Below, piece after piece: positions 1 to 8,302 of a stretch of DNA of 64,000 bases; the stretch's first letter is position 1, and every line of letters starts with the position of its first letter. The notes beneath the pieces were generated by a model, which ran no database searches, was not told the origin of the DNA, and worked only from the letters and a program-made list of their open reading frames with translations. The position numbers and the translations under genes were made by a program. This DNA comes from an uncultured Collinsella sp. (GTDB lineage: Bacteria > Actinomycetota > Coriobacteriia > Coriobacteriales > Coriobacteriaceae). The stretch lies in NCBI GenBank assembly GCA_902496115.1, contig CABUZK010000001.1, positions 1 through 64,000 on the forward strand, read 5' to 3'.

Positions 1-674
1 TAGTGGTCTCCAAGGGCCCCAAGCCCGCCGAGAAAGTTGAGGTTCCGCAGCTCCTCGGCCTGACCAAGGACCAGGCCGAGGCCGCACTGGCAAGCGTGGG
101 CCTGAAGGGCAACGCAACCGAGGAGGCCAACGAGGCTGACGAAGGCCAGGTCTTTGAGCAGGGCACTGAAGCCGGCAAGGAAGTCGAGAAAGGCACGACC
201 ATCTCGTATAAGGTCTCCAGCGGTCCTGACACCACTTCTGTCCCCGATCTAACCGACATGACCGAGGCCCAGGCACGCAACGCCCTCGACATGGCCGGTT
301 TTGGCGTCAACGTGAGCTATCAGGAAAACGACTCCGTCACCGAGGGCACCGTCATTAGCTGGAACCCCAGCGGCAAGCAGAAGCCCGGCGCCACGATCAC
401 CGTCGTCATCGCCAAGAAGTCCGGCAAGGCCAGTGTTCCGGGCAACCTGTACGGCAAGAGCATCTCCGCCGCCGTCACCGCACTCAACAACGCCGGGTTC
501 TACAACATCGCTTTCTGCGATCAGAACGGCAACCCCGTGAGCGGCAACGAAAACGCCACCGTTACGGGTGTCTCCCCCACCGGCAAGCAGTCTACCGACA
601 GCACGATTACGCTGACGGTTTCGGTTTCTGGCTCTGGTACTGATTCAGGCGATGATTCCGGTACAAGCAACTAG
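1..674 (+). CDS. PASTA-domain C-terminal part of a probable Ser/Thr protein kinase (5' partial)
   Basis: The frame (codons from base 3) is open to the left edge, so the start lies outside. The visible 223 residues hold three PASTA repeats, roughly residues 12-75, 78-138 and 141-208, each opening with a V/P-rich strand (VPQLLGL, VPDLTDM, VPGNLYG) and closing with a T/I-V-V strand. The first residues (VSKGPKP) look like the linker ending an earlier repeat. The tail is Ser/Gly/Asp-rich. Tandem extracellular PASTA repeats bind muropeptides in PknB/StkP-type kinases and in some penicillin-binding proteins. The kinase reading is inferred because no catalytic domain is visible. An intrinsic terminator follows the stop. 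Confidence 0.75.
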   Translation, partial: VVSKGPKPAEKVEVPQLLGLTKDQAEAALASVGLKGNATEEANEADEGQVFEQGTEAGKEVEKGTTISYKVSSGPDTTSVPDLTDMTEAQARNALDMAGFGVNVSYQENDSVTEGTVISWNPSGKQKPGATITVVIAKKSGKASVPGNLYGKSISAAVTALNNAGFYNIAFCDQNGNPVSGNENATVTGVSPTGKQSTDSTITLTVSVSGSGTDSGDDSGTSN

Positions 675-724
675 CCGGCTGCTTATTATCTGCGCAGCGA
701 ACGCCGCAAACATATTCGCTCAGA

Positions 725-766
725 AGCGCCCGCTTGCTCCCCCGGCAAGCGGGCGCTTTGCTTTTG
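725..766 (+). terminator. Intrinsic terminator after the PASTA gene
   Basis: A 13-bp perfect stem (AGCGCCCGCTTGC with its complement) around a short C-rich loop is followed by TTGCTTTT. It lies 50 bases after the PASTA stop codon. Confidence 0.8.
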
Positions 767-803
767 ATGCGACCCGCTAGCATGGAACGGCGCAGCTCTA
801 ACA

Positions 804-838
804 CCAAAAGAGCCCGGCACCGTAGCGGTACCGGGCTC
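804..838 (-). terminator. Intrinsic terminator, distal copy behind tRNA-Arg
   Basis: Read on the minus strand, a 12-bp stem beginning GAGCCCGG with a 5-nt loop is followed by TTTT. It is the better of two identical stem-loops downstream of the tRNA. Confidence 0.7.
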
Positions 839-871
839 GATATTCCTCTGGTGCCCCCGGGCGGATTCGAA
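810..871 (-). repeat. 62-bp direct repeat: copy of tRNA-Arg 3' end plus terminator
   Basis: This segment is identical to 938-999. It contains the terminator stem and the last bases of the tRNA (T-loop TTCGAAT, acceptor strand, CCA), but the upstream tRNA body is replaced by unrelated sequence, so the copy cannot fold as a tRNA. Bases 899-925 also resemble the T-arm region of the tRNA in the opposite orientation. It may be a tandem duplication remnant or an old tRNA-end attachment site. Confidence 0.65.
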
Positions 872-937
872 AACTCCCCCCGCGGGGAAATTGGCGACGC
901 GGGTGTCGACGGTCCGAATCCGGCCTTTAGACCAGAA

Positions 938-966
938 GAGCCCGGCACCGTAGCGGTACCGGGCTC
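938..966 (-). terminator. Stem-loop directly behind tRNA-Arg (terminator copy 1)
   Basis: The stem-loop is the same 29 bases as in the distal copy, here 10 bases after the encoded CCA end. It is followed only by TTCTGG, a weaker T tract, which may explain why the duplicated distal copy persists. Confidence 0.6.
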
Positions 967-976
967 GATATTCCTC

Positions 977-1052
977 TGGTGCCCCCGGGCGGATTCGAAC
1001 CGTCGACACCCGCTTTAGGAGAGCGGTGCTCTATCCCCTGAGCTACGGAGGC
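977..1052 (-). tRNA. tRNA-Arg (anticodon CCT)
   Basis: The cloverleaf folds on the minus strand. The 7-bp acceptor pairs GCCTCCG with CGGGGGC. The anticodon stem CCGCT/AGCGG encloses loop CTCCTAA with anticodon CCT, which decodes AGG. The T-loop is TTCGAAT and the 3' CCA (977-979) is encoded. The T stem carries one apparent A-C mismatch. Two terminator-like stem-loops follow. Confidence 0.92.
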
Positions 1053-1110
1053 ATGTTGTACTAGTGTAGCAGATTTACTGCATCGCCATACGTCGCATGA
1101 CTAGACTTCG

Positions 1111-1179
1111 AAGTTGCGGTGGAATAGTTCCTGTCTGAAGCATCTAAAGCCGTATTTAGAAACTATTTCACCGCAACTT
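1111..1179. repeat. 69-bp palindromic repeat, AGTTGCGGTG family (copy R1)
   Basis: Nineteen-base arms starting AAGTTGCGGTG and ending CACCGCAACTT enclose a 31-base centre. The element sits 8 bases after the stop of the DUF956 gene. Copy R2 (4797-4865) has the same length and a similar centre; R3 is at 11863-11929. Confidence 0.85.
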
Positions 1180-1187
1180 ATGAGGAG

Positions 1188-1586
1188 CTAGTTGCCTTTG
1201 TGGAAGAGGCCTTTGATGACGGAGGGGATGCTCTTGGCGCCCTTGGCGGTCACATCGATAAAGTCGGGCGAACGCACGAGCTTATCCTCGTCGACGTACT
1301 TGCGGACCGCGCGAAGCGTCTCTTTGTCGTCGCGCGTCGAAAACGTAAAGTGACCGTTGTCCTTGGTGAAGATGGCAAAACGCGTAATCTTCTTGGTGCC
1401 GCGCAAAACCTCGGCGGCAATATAGTCGACCTCGTCCCACGGGATTTGAATATAATCCTCGGGATTGCGCTCGTTATAGTACTCGAACGCCTTATTGCCC
1501 ACCATCACGTTACCGTGGCTGGTAAGCCCCATCAGGCAGGTTGCCGGCGTTGCCAGATCGACCGTGCTGTTCTGAGATTGCGCCAT
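1188..1586 (-). CDS. DUF956 family protein associated with mannose PTS
   Basis: A 132-residue soluble protein starting MAQSQNSTVD. It matches the DUF956 family as I remember it, including the aromatic stretch around YIQIPWDEVDYIAAEV and a C-terminal half ending in FHKGN. Family members lie almost always next to mannose-class PTS operons, and the molecular role is not established. An upstream TTG would add six residues, but the ATG at 1586 has GAGG at a good distance and is preferred. It is the last gene behind manX-manY-manZ, separated from manZ by a terminator-like stem-loop, so expression is probably reduced relative to the transporter. Confidence 0.75.
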   Translation of the reverse strand: MAQSQNSTVDLATPATCLMGLTSHGNVMVGNKAFEYYNERNPEDYIQIPWDEVDYIAAEVLRGTKKITRFAIFTKDNGHFTFSTRDDKETLRAVRKYVDEDKLVRSPDFIDVTAKGAKSIPSVIKGLFHKGN

Positions 1587-1614
1587 ACGCGCCTCGCCCT
1601 CCAATTAAAACAAT

Positions 1615-1650
1615 CGGACCGCATCCAGTGTACCCACCGGGTGCGGTCCG
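1615..1650 (-). terminator. Terminator or attenuator between manZ and the DUF956 gene
   Basis: On the minus strand a 12-bp stem (CGGACCGCACCC with GGATGCGGTCCG) is followed by ATTGTTTTAATT, immediately ahead of the DUF956 ribosome site. It may end most PTS transcripts while letting some through. Confidence 0.6.
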
Positions 1651-1706
1651 TTTCAATGGCTCAAAAGCCCTTACCTAGCAACTCTCGGTCTTAAGCCGAA
1701 GCGTGC

Positions 1707-2627
1707 TTACATGAAGCCGCAGAAGCGACCGATGATACCGACGGCGAAGAGAGCCAGGATGATGACGATCGGGCTAACCTTCTTCTTGAGGAGCTTGCAG
1801 ACCAGCAGGGTCAGGCACACGGCGGCAAGGCCGGGGATGAGCTGATCGAGGTTACCCTGGAGCGTGGTGACCTTCATCTGATCAAGGGCGGTAGCACCGA
1901 CGGAGTTGTACATCGTCAGCGCTTCCTTGATACCCTCGGAACCGGAAGGCAGGCTAGCCCAGTCGATAAAGGCGCCAGCAGACTGCTTGACCGTGGAGAC
2001 GATCGGGGTGAAGGAAATGGACACCCAGCGCTCGACCAGGGCGCCGATGATGAACATACCCAAGATGGAAGCGCCCTCGGTGACCTTGCCCATCAGACCG
2101 CCGGAGAGGTCCTTGGCGATAGAGGAGCCGACCTTGTAGCCAAACTCCTGTGTGTACCACAGGAAAGCGTAACGGATGATGTTCCACGCGAAGAAGAACA
2201 GCAACGGACCGACGATGCTGCCGGACATGGCCAGGGAAGCGCCCAGAGCGCCCAGAATCGGGCGAAGGGTGAACCAGAAGACGGGGTCACCGACGCCGGC
2301 GAGCGGACCCATCATACCGACCTTGACGCCCTGGATGGCGACGTCATCGATCGGAGCACCGTTGGCGCGCTCCTCCTCGAGGGCGAGGGTAACGCCAATG
2401 ACGGGGGCGGAAACATAAGGATGGGTGTTATAGAACTCCAGGTGGCGCTTAAGCGCGGCAATCTGGTCATCCTTGCTGGTGTAGAGCTTCTTGATCGCAG
2501 GGATCATTGCGAAGCACCAGCCGCCGTTCTGCATACGCTCGTAGTTCCACGAGCCCTGAAGGAACTGATGACGGAAGCAAACCTTCTTGCGGTCAGCCTT
2601 GGTGAGCTGAATCTTGTTCTCTGCCAT
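1707..2627 (-). CDS. manZ: PTS mannose-family transporter subunit IID
   Basis: A 306-residue integral membrane subunit of a mannose/fructose/sorbose-family phosphotransferase system. With IIC it forms the translocation channel in the cytoplasmic membrane. The N-terminus (LTKADRKKVCFRHQFLQGSW) followed by NYERMQNGGWCFAMIPAIKKLY is typical of IID. The C-terminal third carries the hydrophobic segments LIPGLAAVCLTLLVCKLL and VIIILALFAVGIIGRFCG. The ATG at 2627 follows AGGAGGGGAG; a GTG nine bases upstream is less likely. Its start lies 16 bases after the manY stop codon. Substrate specificity within the family (mannose, glucose, other hexoses) cannot be told from sequence. Confidence 0.93.
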   Translation of the reverse strand: MAENKIQLTKADRKKVCFRHQFLQGSWNYERMQNGGWCFAMIPAIKKLYTSKDDQIAALKRHLEFYNTHPYVSAPVIGVTLALEEERANGAPIDDVAIQGVKVGMMGPLAGVGDPVFWFTLRPILGALGASLAMSGSIVGPLLFFFAWNIIRYAFLWYTQEFGYKVGSSIAKDLSGGLMGKVTEGASILGMFIIGALVERWVSISFTPIVSTVKQSAGAFIDWASLPSGSEGIKEALTMYNSVGATALDQMKVTTLQGNLDQLIPGLAAVCLTLLVCKLLKKKVSPIVIILALFAVGIIGRFCGFM

Positions 2628-2643
2628 ATGTATCACTCCCCTC

Positions 2644-3462
2644 CTACTCGTAATCGTTCAGAATGTCGCCGAGCGGGTCGCCGGAGCCACCGCCCGTGCC
2701 GCCACCCTGCTTGGCCAGATCCTTAAGGCCAAGGTAGATGAGGGCAAGGGAGATGCCGATGAGGCCAAGGGCGATCAGCGTGAGCTGAGGGATGGCAGCA
2801 AGGACAAAGCCGAGGATGAAGAACGGCCAGGTCTCCTTGGTGGCCATCATGTTGATGACCATGGCGTAACCGACGGAAGCGACCATGCCGCCGCCGACGG
2901 CCATGCCGCCGGACAGCCAGTCGGGCATAGCGTTAAGCGCGTTGGTAACAGCCTCGGCCGGGATAACGCACAGAAGTACTGCCGGGATGGCGATACGAAG
3001 GCCCTGCATGAGGATGGCAGCGTACTGCCAGCGCTCGATGCCGGAGAAGTCGCCCTTCTCGGCGCAACCGTCCATGGCGTGAGCGATAGCGGTAGCAATG
3101 GTACGGCAGATCATGGTCAGGAACAGACCAGCGACCGACAGCGGGACGGCGACGGCGATGGCCGCGGTAACGGCCTTGGCCGAATCAGTGGCGCCGCCGT
3201 TGAGGGCGAGCACCATGATGATCGAAGAAGCGACCGAGGCCAGAGCGGCGTCAGGCGCGACGGCGGCGCCGACGTTAGCCCAGCCAAGGGCCATCATCTG
3301 GAGCGAACCGCCCAGGAGGATGCCCTCCTGAAGGTGACCGGTTACGAGACCGATAAGCGTGCATGCCACGAGCGGCTGATGGAACTGGAACTCATCCAGA
3401 ATGCCTTCCATACCGGCAAGCAACGCGACAATCGCAACAAGCAGAATAGTGATTGCAGACAT
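2644..3462 (-). CDS. manY: PTS mannose-family transporter subunit IIC
   Basis: A 272-residue, almost wholly hydrophobic permease subunit. Features typical of IIC are the start MSAITILLVAIVALLAGMEG, the loop DEFQFHQPLVACTLIGLVTGHLQEG, and the SLQMMALGWANVGAAVAPDAA segment that forms part of the sugar path. The C-terminus is Gly-rich and charged (GGGTGGGSGD). It is the middle gene of manX-manY-manZ with 18-base spacings, so the three are surely cotranscribed and made in equal amounts. Confidence 0.93.
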   Translation of the reverse strand: MSAITILLVAIVALLAGMEGILDEFQFHQPLVACTLIGLVTGHLQEGILLGGSLQMMALGWANVGAAVAPDAALASVASSIIMVLALNGGATDSAKAVTAAIAVAVPLSVAGLFLTMICRTIATAIAHAMDGCAEKGDFSGIERWQYAAILMQGLRIAIPAVLLCVIPAEAVTNALNAMPDWLSGGMAVGGGMVASVGYAMVINMMATKETWPFFILGFVLAAIPQLTLIALGLIGISLALIYLGLKDLAKQGGGTGGGSGDPLGDILNDYE

Positions 3463-3480
3463 GTATCGGACCCTCCTTTA

Positions 3481-4470
3481 CTATGCTTGAGCGGCCAGTT
3501 CGGCCTTAGCTTTCTTCAACATGGCGTCGAGATCCTCGGAGGCATCCGAAGGAACCTTGCGGACCTCGAACTTGACGCCCTTGGCCTTGAGGGCCTCGAG
3601 GGTCTTAACGTCGTCATCGCCCATAGCGACGGCGTTGGTGACGACGACCTTGCCCTTGGAGTGAGCCATGGAACCGATGTTGACTTCCTTGATGTCGACG
3701 CCGGCCTCGATGGCCTTGAGCAGATCCTGCGGGTTCTCGAAGAGCAGCATGGCCTTGGTGCCACCAAAGCGCGTGTCCTTGACGACCTCGGCCATCTTCT
3801 TGATGGGAACGACGTTGGCATGGACTCCCGGAGGGGCAGCCTGCTCGATCATGGTCTTGCGGAGCTCGTCGTGAGCAACGCCGTCGGAAACCACGATGAT
3901 GCGGTTGGGGTTGATCTGCTTGGTCCACGTGGTGGCCACCTGACCATGAAGCAGACGGGTGTCGATACGGACGTGGGCAATCTTGATGTGCCCGTCGCCG
4001 ATGACCGTTCCCGGAGGGATGGCGCCTGCAGGAGCAGCGGCGGCCGTAGCCGGCTTCTTCTCCTCGGGCTCCAGAGACTCGGGCTTGACGCGCACGCCAG
4101 CCTTAGCCTCAGTCACGAGATGTTTTGCGATCGCATGTGCAGTGTTCTTTGCGTCAAAGCGCTGCGAATATGCCTCGATGAGCATAGGCAGGTTGACACC
4201 GGTGACGATAGCCCAGGAATCGTGGCCCTCGATGAGCCCGCTGATCTGGTTGAACGGCGTGCCGCCCCACAGATCAACGAGGAAGAGTACCTGCTCCTGG
4301 TCGTCGAAGGAAGCGACTGCTTCCTCGACCTTAGCACGGAAGTCGTCGGGGCCCATGCTCGGCTCGAGCGAGACCACGGCCACAGACGGCTGATCGCCAA
4401 AGACCATCGAGCCCGTCTGCTTGATTCCAGCTGCCAAGTCCCCGTGGCTAGCAAGAACAATACTTACCAT
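3481..4470 (-). CDS. manX: PTS mannose-family fused IIAB component
   Basis: A 329-residue cytoplasmic phosphocarrier. Residues 1-125 are the IIA domain with the phosphorylated histidine in ASHGDLA (His9 from the chosen start). An Ala/Pro-rich linker (about 138-152) joins it to the IIB domain, whose histidine is in DTRLLHGQV (about His175). Phosphate passes from HPr to IIA to IIB to the sugar entering through manY/manZ. The ATG at 4470 has AAAGGAGG seven bases upstream; a GTG three bases earlier would place the Shine-Dalgarno too close. It is the first gene of the operon, with a 400-base AT-rich upstream region. Confidence 0.93.
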   Translation of the reverse strand: MVSIVLASHGDLAAGIKQTGSMVFGDQPSVAVVSLEPSMGPDDFRAKVEEAVASFDDQEQVLFLVDLWGGTPFNQISGLIEGHDSWAIVTGVNLPMLIEAYSQRFDAKNTAHAIAKHLVTEAKAGVRVKPESLEPEEKKPATAAAAPAGAIPPGTVIGDGHIKIAHVRIDTRLLHGQVATTWTKQINPNRIIVVSDGVAHDELRKTMIEQAAPPGVHANVVPIKKMAEVVKDTRFGGTKAMLLFENPQDLLKAIEAGVDIKEVNIGSMAHSKGKVVVTNAVAMGDDDVKTLEALKAKGVKFEVRKVPSDASEDLDAMLKKAKAELAAQA

Positions 4471-4540
4471 CACATAACCTCCTTTTTGTCTACGTAATTC
4501 CTACACGACATGAAAGGAGTATACCTGTTTGGTTTGTGGA

Positions 4541-4546
4541 ATTATA
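4541..4546 (-). promoter_or_regulatory. Candidate -10 element for the manXYZ operon
   Basis: TATAAT on the minus strand lies 71 bases upstream of the manX start within an AT-rich stretch that contrasts with its surroundings. No convincing -35 hexamer is seen at 17 bases, so an activator may be needed. Two copies of GTTTAAAC lie further upstream (about 4574-4582 and 4737-4745). Confidence 0.35.
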
Positions 4547-4796
4547 GCTAAATCCGCAAAAGGTTGGATTATTTGTTTAAACGTCTAAGTTTGTTACAAA
4601 TTGATTACGTTGCTGGTTTTCGACTCATTACCCGCCAGAGCGTCGCTCATCAAGCCATGTACTTTACAGATACAAGCAGGCTGTTCATTAATAATGATTT
4701 TAAGCAAGTGCGAATGTACTTGTACTACTGCTATTTTGTTTAAACAGACATGACTTGACTATTTTCGTGACTTATGCACTACGAAACTACTCAAAA

Positions 4797-4865
4797 AAGT
4801 TGCGGTGGAATAGTTCTTGTTTAAGAGCCAGAAGGCTGGATTTAGGAACTATTTCACCGCAACTT
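4797..4865. repeat. 69-bp palindromic repeat, AGTTGCGGTG family (copy R2)
   Basis: The arms match those of R1 (AAGTTGCGGTG and complement) and the length is the same. The element starts 10 bases after the hypA stop codon on the minus strand. The centre holds a small nested hairpin (AGCCnnnnGGCT). Confidence 0.85.
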
Positions 4866-4875
4866 ATAGGGGATT

Positions 4876-5304
4876 CTAGGCGATGTGGAGAGGGTTGGCG
4901 GCATCGACGGCATCGGGGGCGTCGGAGGGGTCATCGGGGACAGCGCCTGCCGGGTCCTCGTCGGGGGTCTCGATCTGCTTAATCATGACCTCCTGGCCCT
5001 GCAGCAGGTATGTCTCGCCGCTGCCGCAATGGGGGCAGGTCTTGCCGTGCTCGACCGTCGCGTAGTCGCGGCCGCATGCCTCGCAATGCGTCACGGCCTC
5101 GACGGGCTCCACAATAAGCTCCGCGCCCTGCGTGATGGGCTTTTTATCTGCCGCCCAGCGCCAAGCGTCGAGCAGGAGATCGGGAACGACGCCCGAGACC
5201 TCGCCCAGCAGCAGCGTGACGCTCGAAACGCGACTCACGCCATTGGCACGCGCCACGTTCTCAACATCGCGAATGATGTGATAGACGATTCCCAATTCAT
5301 GCAA
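4876..5304 (-). CDS. hypA: Hydrogenase nickel-insertion protein HypA
   Basis: A 142-residue nickel metallochaperone for NiFe-hydrogenase maturation in the cytoplasm. The protein starts MHELGIVYHI, with the conserved MHE motif whose His2 helps bind Ni. The structural zinc site is complete: C74-x2-C77 and C90-x2-C93. The family usually ends near residue 115; here an Asp/Pro/Ala-rich tail of about 28 residues (DEDPAGAVPDDPSDAPDAVD) is added. It stands 25 kb from hypF-hypC-hypD-hypE on the opposite strand, so it is regulated separately. Its usual partner HypB is not in the window. Confidence 0.93.
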   Translation of the reverse strand: MHELGIVYHIIRDVENVARANGVSRVSSVTLLLGEVSGVVPDLLLDAWRWAADKKPITQGAELIVEPVEAVTHCEACGRDYATVEHGKTCPHCGSGETYLLQGQEVMIKQIETPDEDPAGAVPDDPSDAPDAVDAANPLHIA

Positions 5305-5347
5305 GGTAGAAACCTTTCAACAACGGTTAGTGCGATGTCAGCCAAAC

Positions 5348-5380
5348 GTCAGTGAGCGACGCTCTGCGCCGCTCACTGAC
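5348..5380 (-). terminator. Hairpin between the oxidoreductase gene and hypA
   Basis: Perfect 11-bp arms (GTCAGTGAGCG and complement) with an 11-base loop. It lies downstream of the oxidoreductase stop and upstream of hypA. The trailing minus-strand sequence (GTTTGG) is not T-rich, so termination may be weak. Confidence 0.45.
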
Positions 5381-5393
5381 TTGTCAGGTTCTT

Positions 5394-8171
5394 TTACTTC
5401 TTCCCAAATTTAATCTTAATTGCACGCTTCAATGCGTACTTGCCGAGGCTGGGGAGCTTTTGCTCGTATTTGACCATCGTGGAGCACTCGGGGCGGTCGC
5501 GATCCAGATGGATGGCGTCAAACGCGCACTTGGTGGTGCACAGGCCGCAGCCGATGCACTTGTTGGGGTCGACGATCGAGGCGCCGCAGCCCAGACAGCG
5601 GGCGGTCTCGGCGCGTACCTGTTCTTCGGTAAAGGTCTCAACATACTCGCTAAACGGCGCAGCCTTCTCGCGCTCGCGGTCCACGTGGGCAACCTCGCGG
5701 CTCGCGTTGTCGTAGCTCTCGATCACGACATCGTCGCGGTCGAGCGCGGTGTAGCGGCGCTGGTTGCGGCCGATGGTGAGCGTGGATCCCGGCTGCACAA
5801 AGCGATGGATGGACACGGCGGCCTCGTGTCCGGCGGCGATGGCATCGATGGCAAAACTCGGACCGGTATAGACGTCACCACCCACAAAGATGTCGGGTTC
5901 GGCGGTCTGGTAGGTCTGGGGATCGGCAAGGGCACCCTGGCCACGGCCAAGCTCCACCTTGGAACCGGCCAGCAGGTCGCCCCACACGATGGACTGGCCG
6001 ATGGACATGACCACGCGATCGGCATCGACGCGGCGCAGGTCGTTCTCGTCGTACTCGGGCGCAAACCGGCCCTCGTCGTCAAAGACACGCGTGCAGCGCT
6101 TGAAGGTGATACCGCACACACGACCGGCCTCGTCCAAGTGAATCTCCTTGGGGCCCCAACCGCAGCTAATGTGCGCGCCGTCCTCAATGGCCTCGCGACG
6201 CTCCTCCTCGCTGGCGGGCATCTGGGCCTCGCTCTCCAGGCAGAACATCTCAACGTGCTCGGAACCCAGGCGGCAGGCGTTGCGGGCAACGTCGATGGCC
6301 ACGTTGCCGCCGCCCACCACGATGGTGCGGCCGGGCAGCGCGTCGATCTTGCCACTGTTGACCTCGCGAAGGAAGTCAACGGCTACGGTCACATCCTCGG
6401 CATCCTCGCCCGGAATACCGGCGAGGCGGCCGCCCTGGCAGCCGATGGCAACATAAAAGGCCTTAAAGCCCTGCGCGCGCAGCTCGTCGAGCGTCACATC
6501 GCGACCGACCTCCACGCCATAGCGGAACTCGGCGCCCATCAGGCGAATGATCTCGACCTCTGCCTCGATAACGTCCTTCTCCAGCTTAAAGCTGGGAATA
6601 CCGTAGGTGAGCATGCCGCCCGGGCGCTCGTTCTTCTCGAACACGACGGGCTTGTAGCCCTTCTCGGCCAGATAGAAGGCGCAGGACAGACCGGCCGGGC
6701 CGGCACCGATGATGGCGATCTTCTGATCGAAGCCGCCGGCACGCGTCGGGGTCACCACGGGTGGGACATAGCGGGTCGCGGCATCAAGATCGCGCTGGGC
6801 GATGAACTTCTTGACCTCGTCGATAGCCACGGCAGCGTCCACACGGCCACGGGTGCAGGCATCCTCGCAGCGGCGGTTGCACACGCGGCCGCAGATAGCG
6901 GGCAGCGGGTTCTCGCGCTTGATGAGCGCCAGTGCCTCGTCATAGCGGCCCTGCGCCGCAAGCTTCAAGTAGCCCTGAACGGCAACGTGCGCGGGGCAGG
7001 CCGTCTTGCAGGGCGCGGTGCCAGACTCGTGCGTCTCGATACGGTTATCGTTGCGGTAGTTGGGCGACCACTTGGTGTGGTCCCACTTGGTGGCATCGGG
7101 CAGCTCCTGGCGCGGATACTCGGGCACGTGGCCGCCGGCCTTTTTGCTGCAGAGCTTCTGGCCGAGCTTGGCGGCACCGGCAGGGCACACCTCAACGCAG
7201 CGACCGCAGGCCACGCACTTGTCCTTCTCGACCTTGGCGACATAGGCCGAGCGCGACAGGTTAGGCGTGTTGAACAGCTGCGAGGTGCGCAGGGCGTAGC
7301 ATACGTTGACGTTGCAGTTGCAGATGGCGAAGATCTTGTTCTCGCCGTCGATATTGGTGATCTGGTGCACAAAGCCGTTGTCCTCGGCCTGGCGCAAGAT
7401 GTCGTAGACCTCCTCGCGCGTCACGTAATGACCACGGTCGGTCTCGACCACGTAGTCGGCCATATCGCCCACGGCAATGCACCAGTCGGCGGGGTCGTCG
7501 GCGCAGCCCTCGCCCATCACGCGACGGCTCGCGCGGCAGCTACAGGTGCTGGCGGCATATTTGCCATCGTATTTGTCGAGCCAATGCTCGATATGCTCAA
7601 TCGGCACCGAGGTGCTCATGGCATCAATGGCCTTCTCGACCGGAATGACATGCATGCCGATACCGGCGCCTCCGGGCGGCACCATCGGCGTGGCCTTGGA
7701 CAGCGGTCCCTTGGACGCCTGCTCAAAGAACTTGGCATAGACCGGGTGCTCTTCGAGCTGGCCCACGCGCATGTTGAGGAACTCGGCGGAACCCGGTACC
7801 AACATGGGCAGCACCCACTGCTTGGCGCGCTCGGGATTTTCCCAGTTGTACTCGAGCAGACCCGTGTAGCTCATGTCGTCGAGCATCTTCTCGATCTGGG
7901 CCTCAGGCATGCCGGTGAGCTTGACCATCTCGGGCAGCGTATAGGGACGGCGCATCTTCATCTTGCAGAGCACTTCGGCCTGCTCGTCGGTTGCGGCCTC
8001 GGCAAACGACCAGTACTCGTAGCCCAGCAGCTCGTCGCGATGCAGCAGACGGTTAGTGCAGTGCTCGCACAGCTTGACGATTGCCTCGCGCGGATGCTCC
8101 GGCAGCGGCGGCACGAACTCCGCACCGATATCGGGCTCGGTGTAGCTAATTCCCGGTCCGTTGAGAATCAT
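5394..8171 (-). CDS. Multidomain Fe-S/FAD oxidoreductase (GltD/NfnB-like core with ferredoxin modules)
   Basis: A 925-residue protein, starting MILNGPGISYTEPDIG. Residues 1-300 form a module with a cysteine-rich region (CTCSCRASR, CNCNVNVC) and a [4Fe-4S] motif CVACGRCVEVCP. The centre is the GltD-like part: Cys-rich CKTACPAH and CGRVCNRRCEDAC, then the FAD site IAIIGAGPAGLSCAFYLAEK and the NAD(P)H site IVVGGGNVAIDVARNA. The C-terminus adds a ferredoxin (CLGCG, CIGCGLCTTKC). It should move electrons between NAD(P)H, FAD and Fe-S clusters, possibly to ferredoxin; the true substrate is unknown. A longer frame runs upstream, but GGGA at 8175-8178 and the loss of protein-like composition support 8171. 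A TetR gene is transcribed divergently. Confidence 0.82.
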   Translation of the reverse strand: MILNGPGISYTEPDIGAEFVPPLPEHPREAIVKLCEHCTNRLLHRDELLGYEYWSFAEAATDEQAEVLCKMKMRRPYTLPEMVKLTGMPEAQIEKMLDDMSYTGLLEYNWENPERAKQWVLPMLVPGSAEFLNMRVGQLEEHPVYAKFFEQASKGPLSKATPMVPPGGAGIGMHVIPVEKAIDAMSTSVPIEHIEHWLDKYDGKYAASTCSCRASRRVMGEGCADDPADWCIAVGDMADYVVETDRGHYVTREEVYDILRQAEDNGFVHQITNIDGENKIFAICNCNVNVCYALRTSQLFNTPNLSRSAYVAKVEKDKCVACGRCVEVCPAGAAKLGQKLCSKKAGGHVPEYPRQELPDATKWDHTKWSPNYRNDNRIETHESGTAPCKTACPAHVAVQGYLKLAAQGRYDEALALIKRENPLPAICGRVCNRRCEDACTRGRVDAAVAIDEVKKFIAQRDLDAATRYVPPVVTPTRAGGFDQKIAIIGAGPAGLSCAFYLAEKGYKPVVFEKNERPGGMLTYGIPSFKLEKDVIEAEVEIIRLMGAEFRYGVEVGRDVTLDELRAQGFKAFYVAIGCQGGRLAGIPGEDAEDVTVAVDFLREVNSGKIDALPGRTIVVGGGNVAIDVARNACRLGSEHVEMFCLESEAQMPASEEERREAIEDGAHISCGWGPKEIHLDEAGRVCGITFKRCTRVFDDEGRFAPEYDENDLRRVDADRVVMSIGQSIVWGDLLAGSKVELGRGQGALADPQTYQTAEPDIFVGGDVYTGPSFAIDAIAAGHEAAVSIHRFVQPGSTLTIGRNQRRYTALDRDDVVIESYDNASREVAHVDREREKAAPFSEYVETFTEEQVRAETARCLGCGASIVDPNKCIGCGLCTTKCAFDAIHLDRDRPECSTMVKYEQKLPSLGKYALKRAIKIKFGKK

Positions 8172-8264
8172 GGTTGTCCCTTCTCTTGCCGCAGTCCGGC
8201 GAGACCGCGGCGCCCCTCTTTTTTTGCAGGTCGGGCATGCCCCTATGCCGTTCACCCGCCATTG

Positions 8265-8302
8265 TTGACATTGTGTCAAAAATAGTATTGACGAACCGTC
8301 AA
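8265..8302. promoter_or_regulatory. Two 15-bp palindromic operators between the oxidoreductase and TetR genes
   Basis: TTGACATTGTGTCAA (8265-8279) and TTGACGAACCGTCAA (8288-8302) are perfect palindromes with 3-base centres whose midpoints are 23 bp apart, about two helical turns. A third, weaker copy (GCGAACGGTCA) follows near 8322-8332. The layout fits dimers of the divergently encoded TetR protein controlling both directions. Confidence 0.65.

Noticed and set aside
847..922. A second tRNA behind tRNA-Arg
   Set aside because: Only the T-loop, acceptor 3' strand and CCA are copied. There is no matching 5' acceptor strand or anticodon arm, so it cannot fold as a tRNA.
607..1018. Several overlapping frames on both strands around the tRNA
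   Set aside because: They translate the tRNA, its terminator and the duplicated tail, which are explained as RNA features.
2614..4497. A 627-codon plus-strand frame across manX-manY-manZ
   Set aside because: Shadow of three well-defined PTS genes. Asp/Gly/His-rich antisense translation is typical of high-GC DNA.
5352..8285. A 977-codon open frame on the plus strand, opposite the oxidoreductase gene
   Set aside because: It is the mirror of the coding strand in GC-rich DNA. The product is repetitive Leu/Ala/His/Gly sequence with no motif, and the minus strand has clear Fe-S and FAD motifs.
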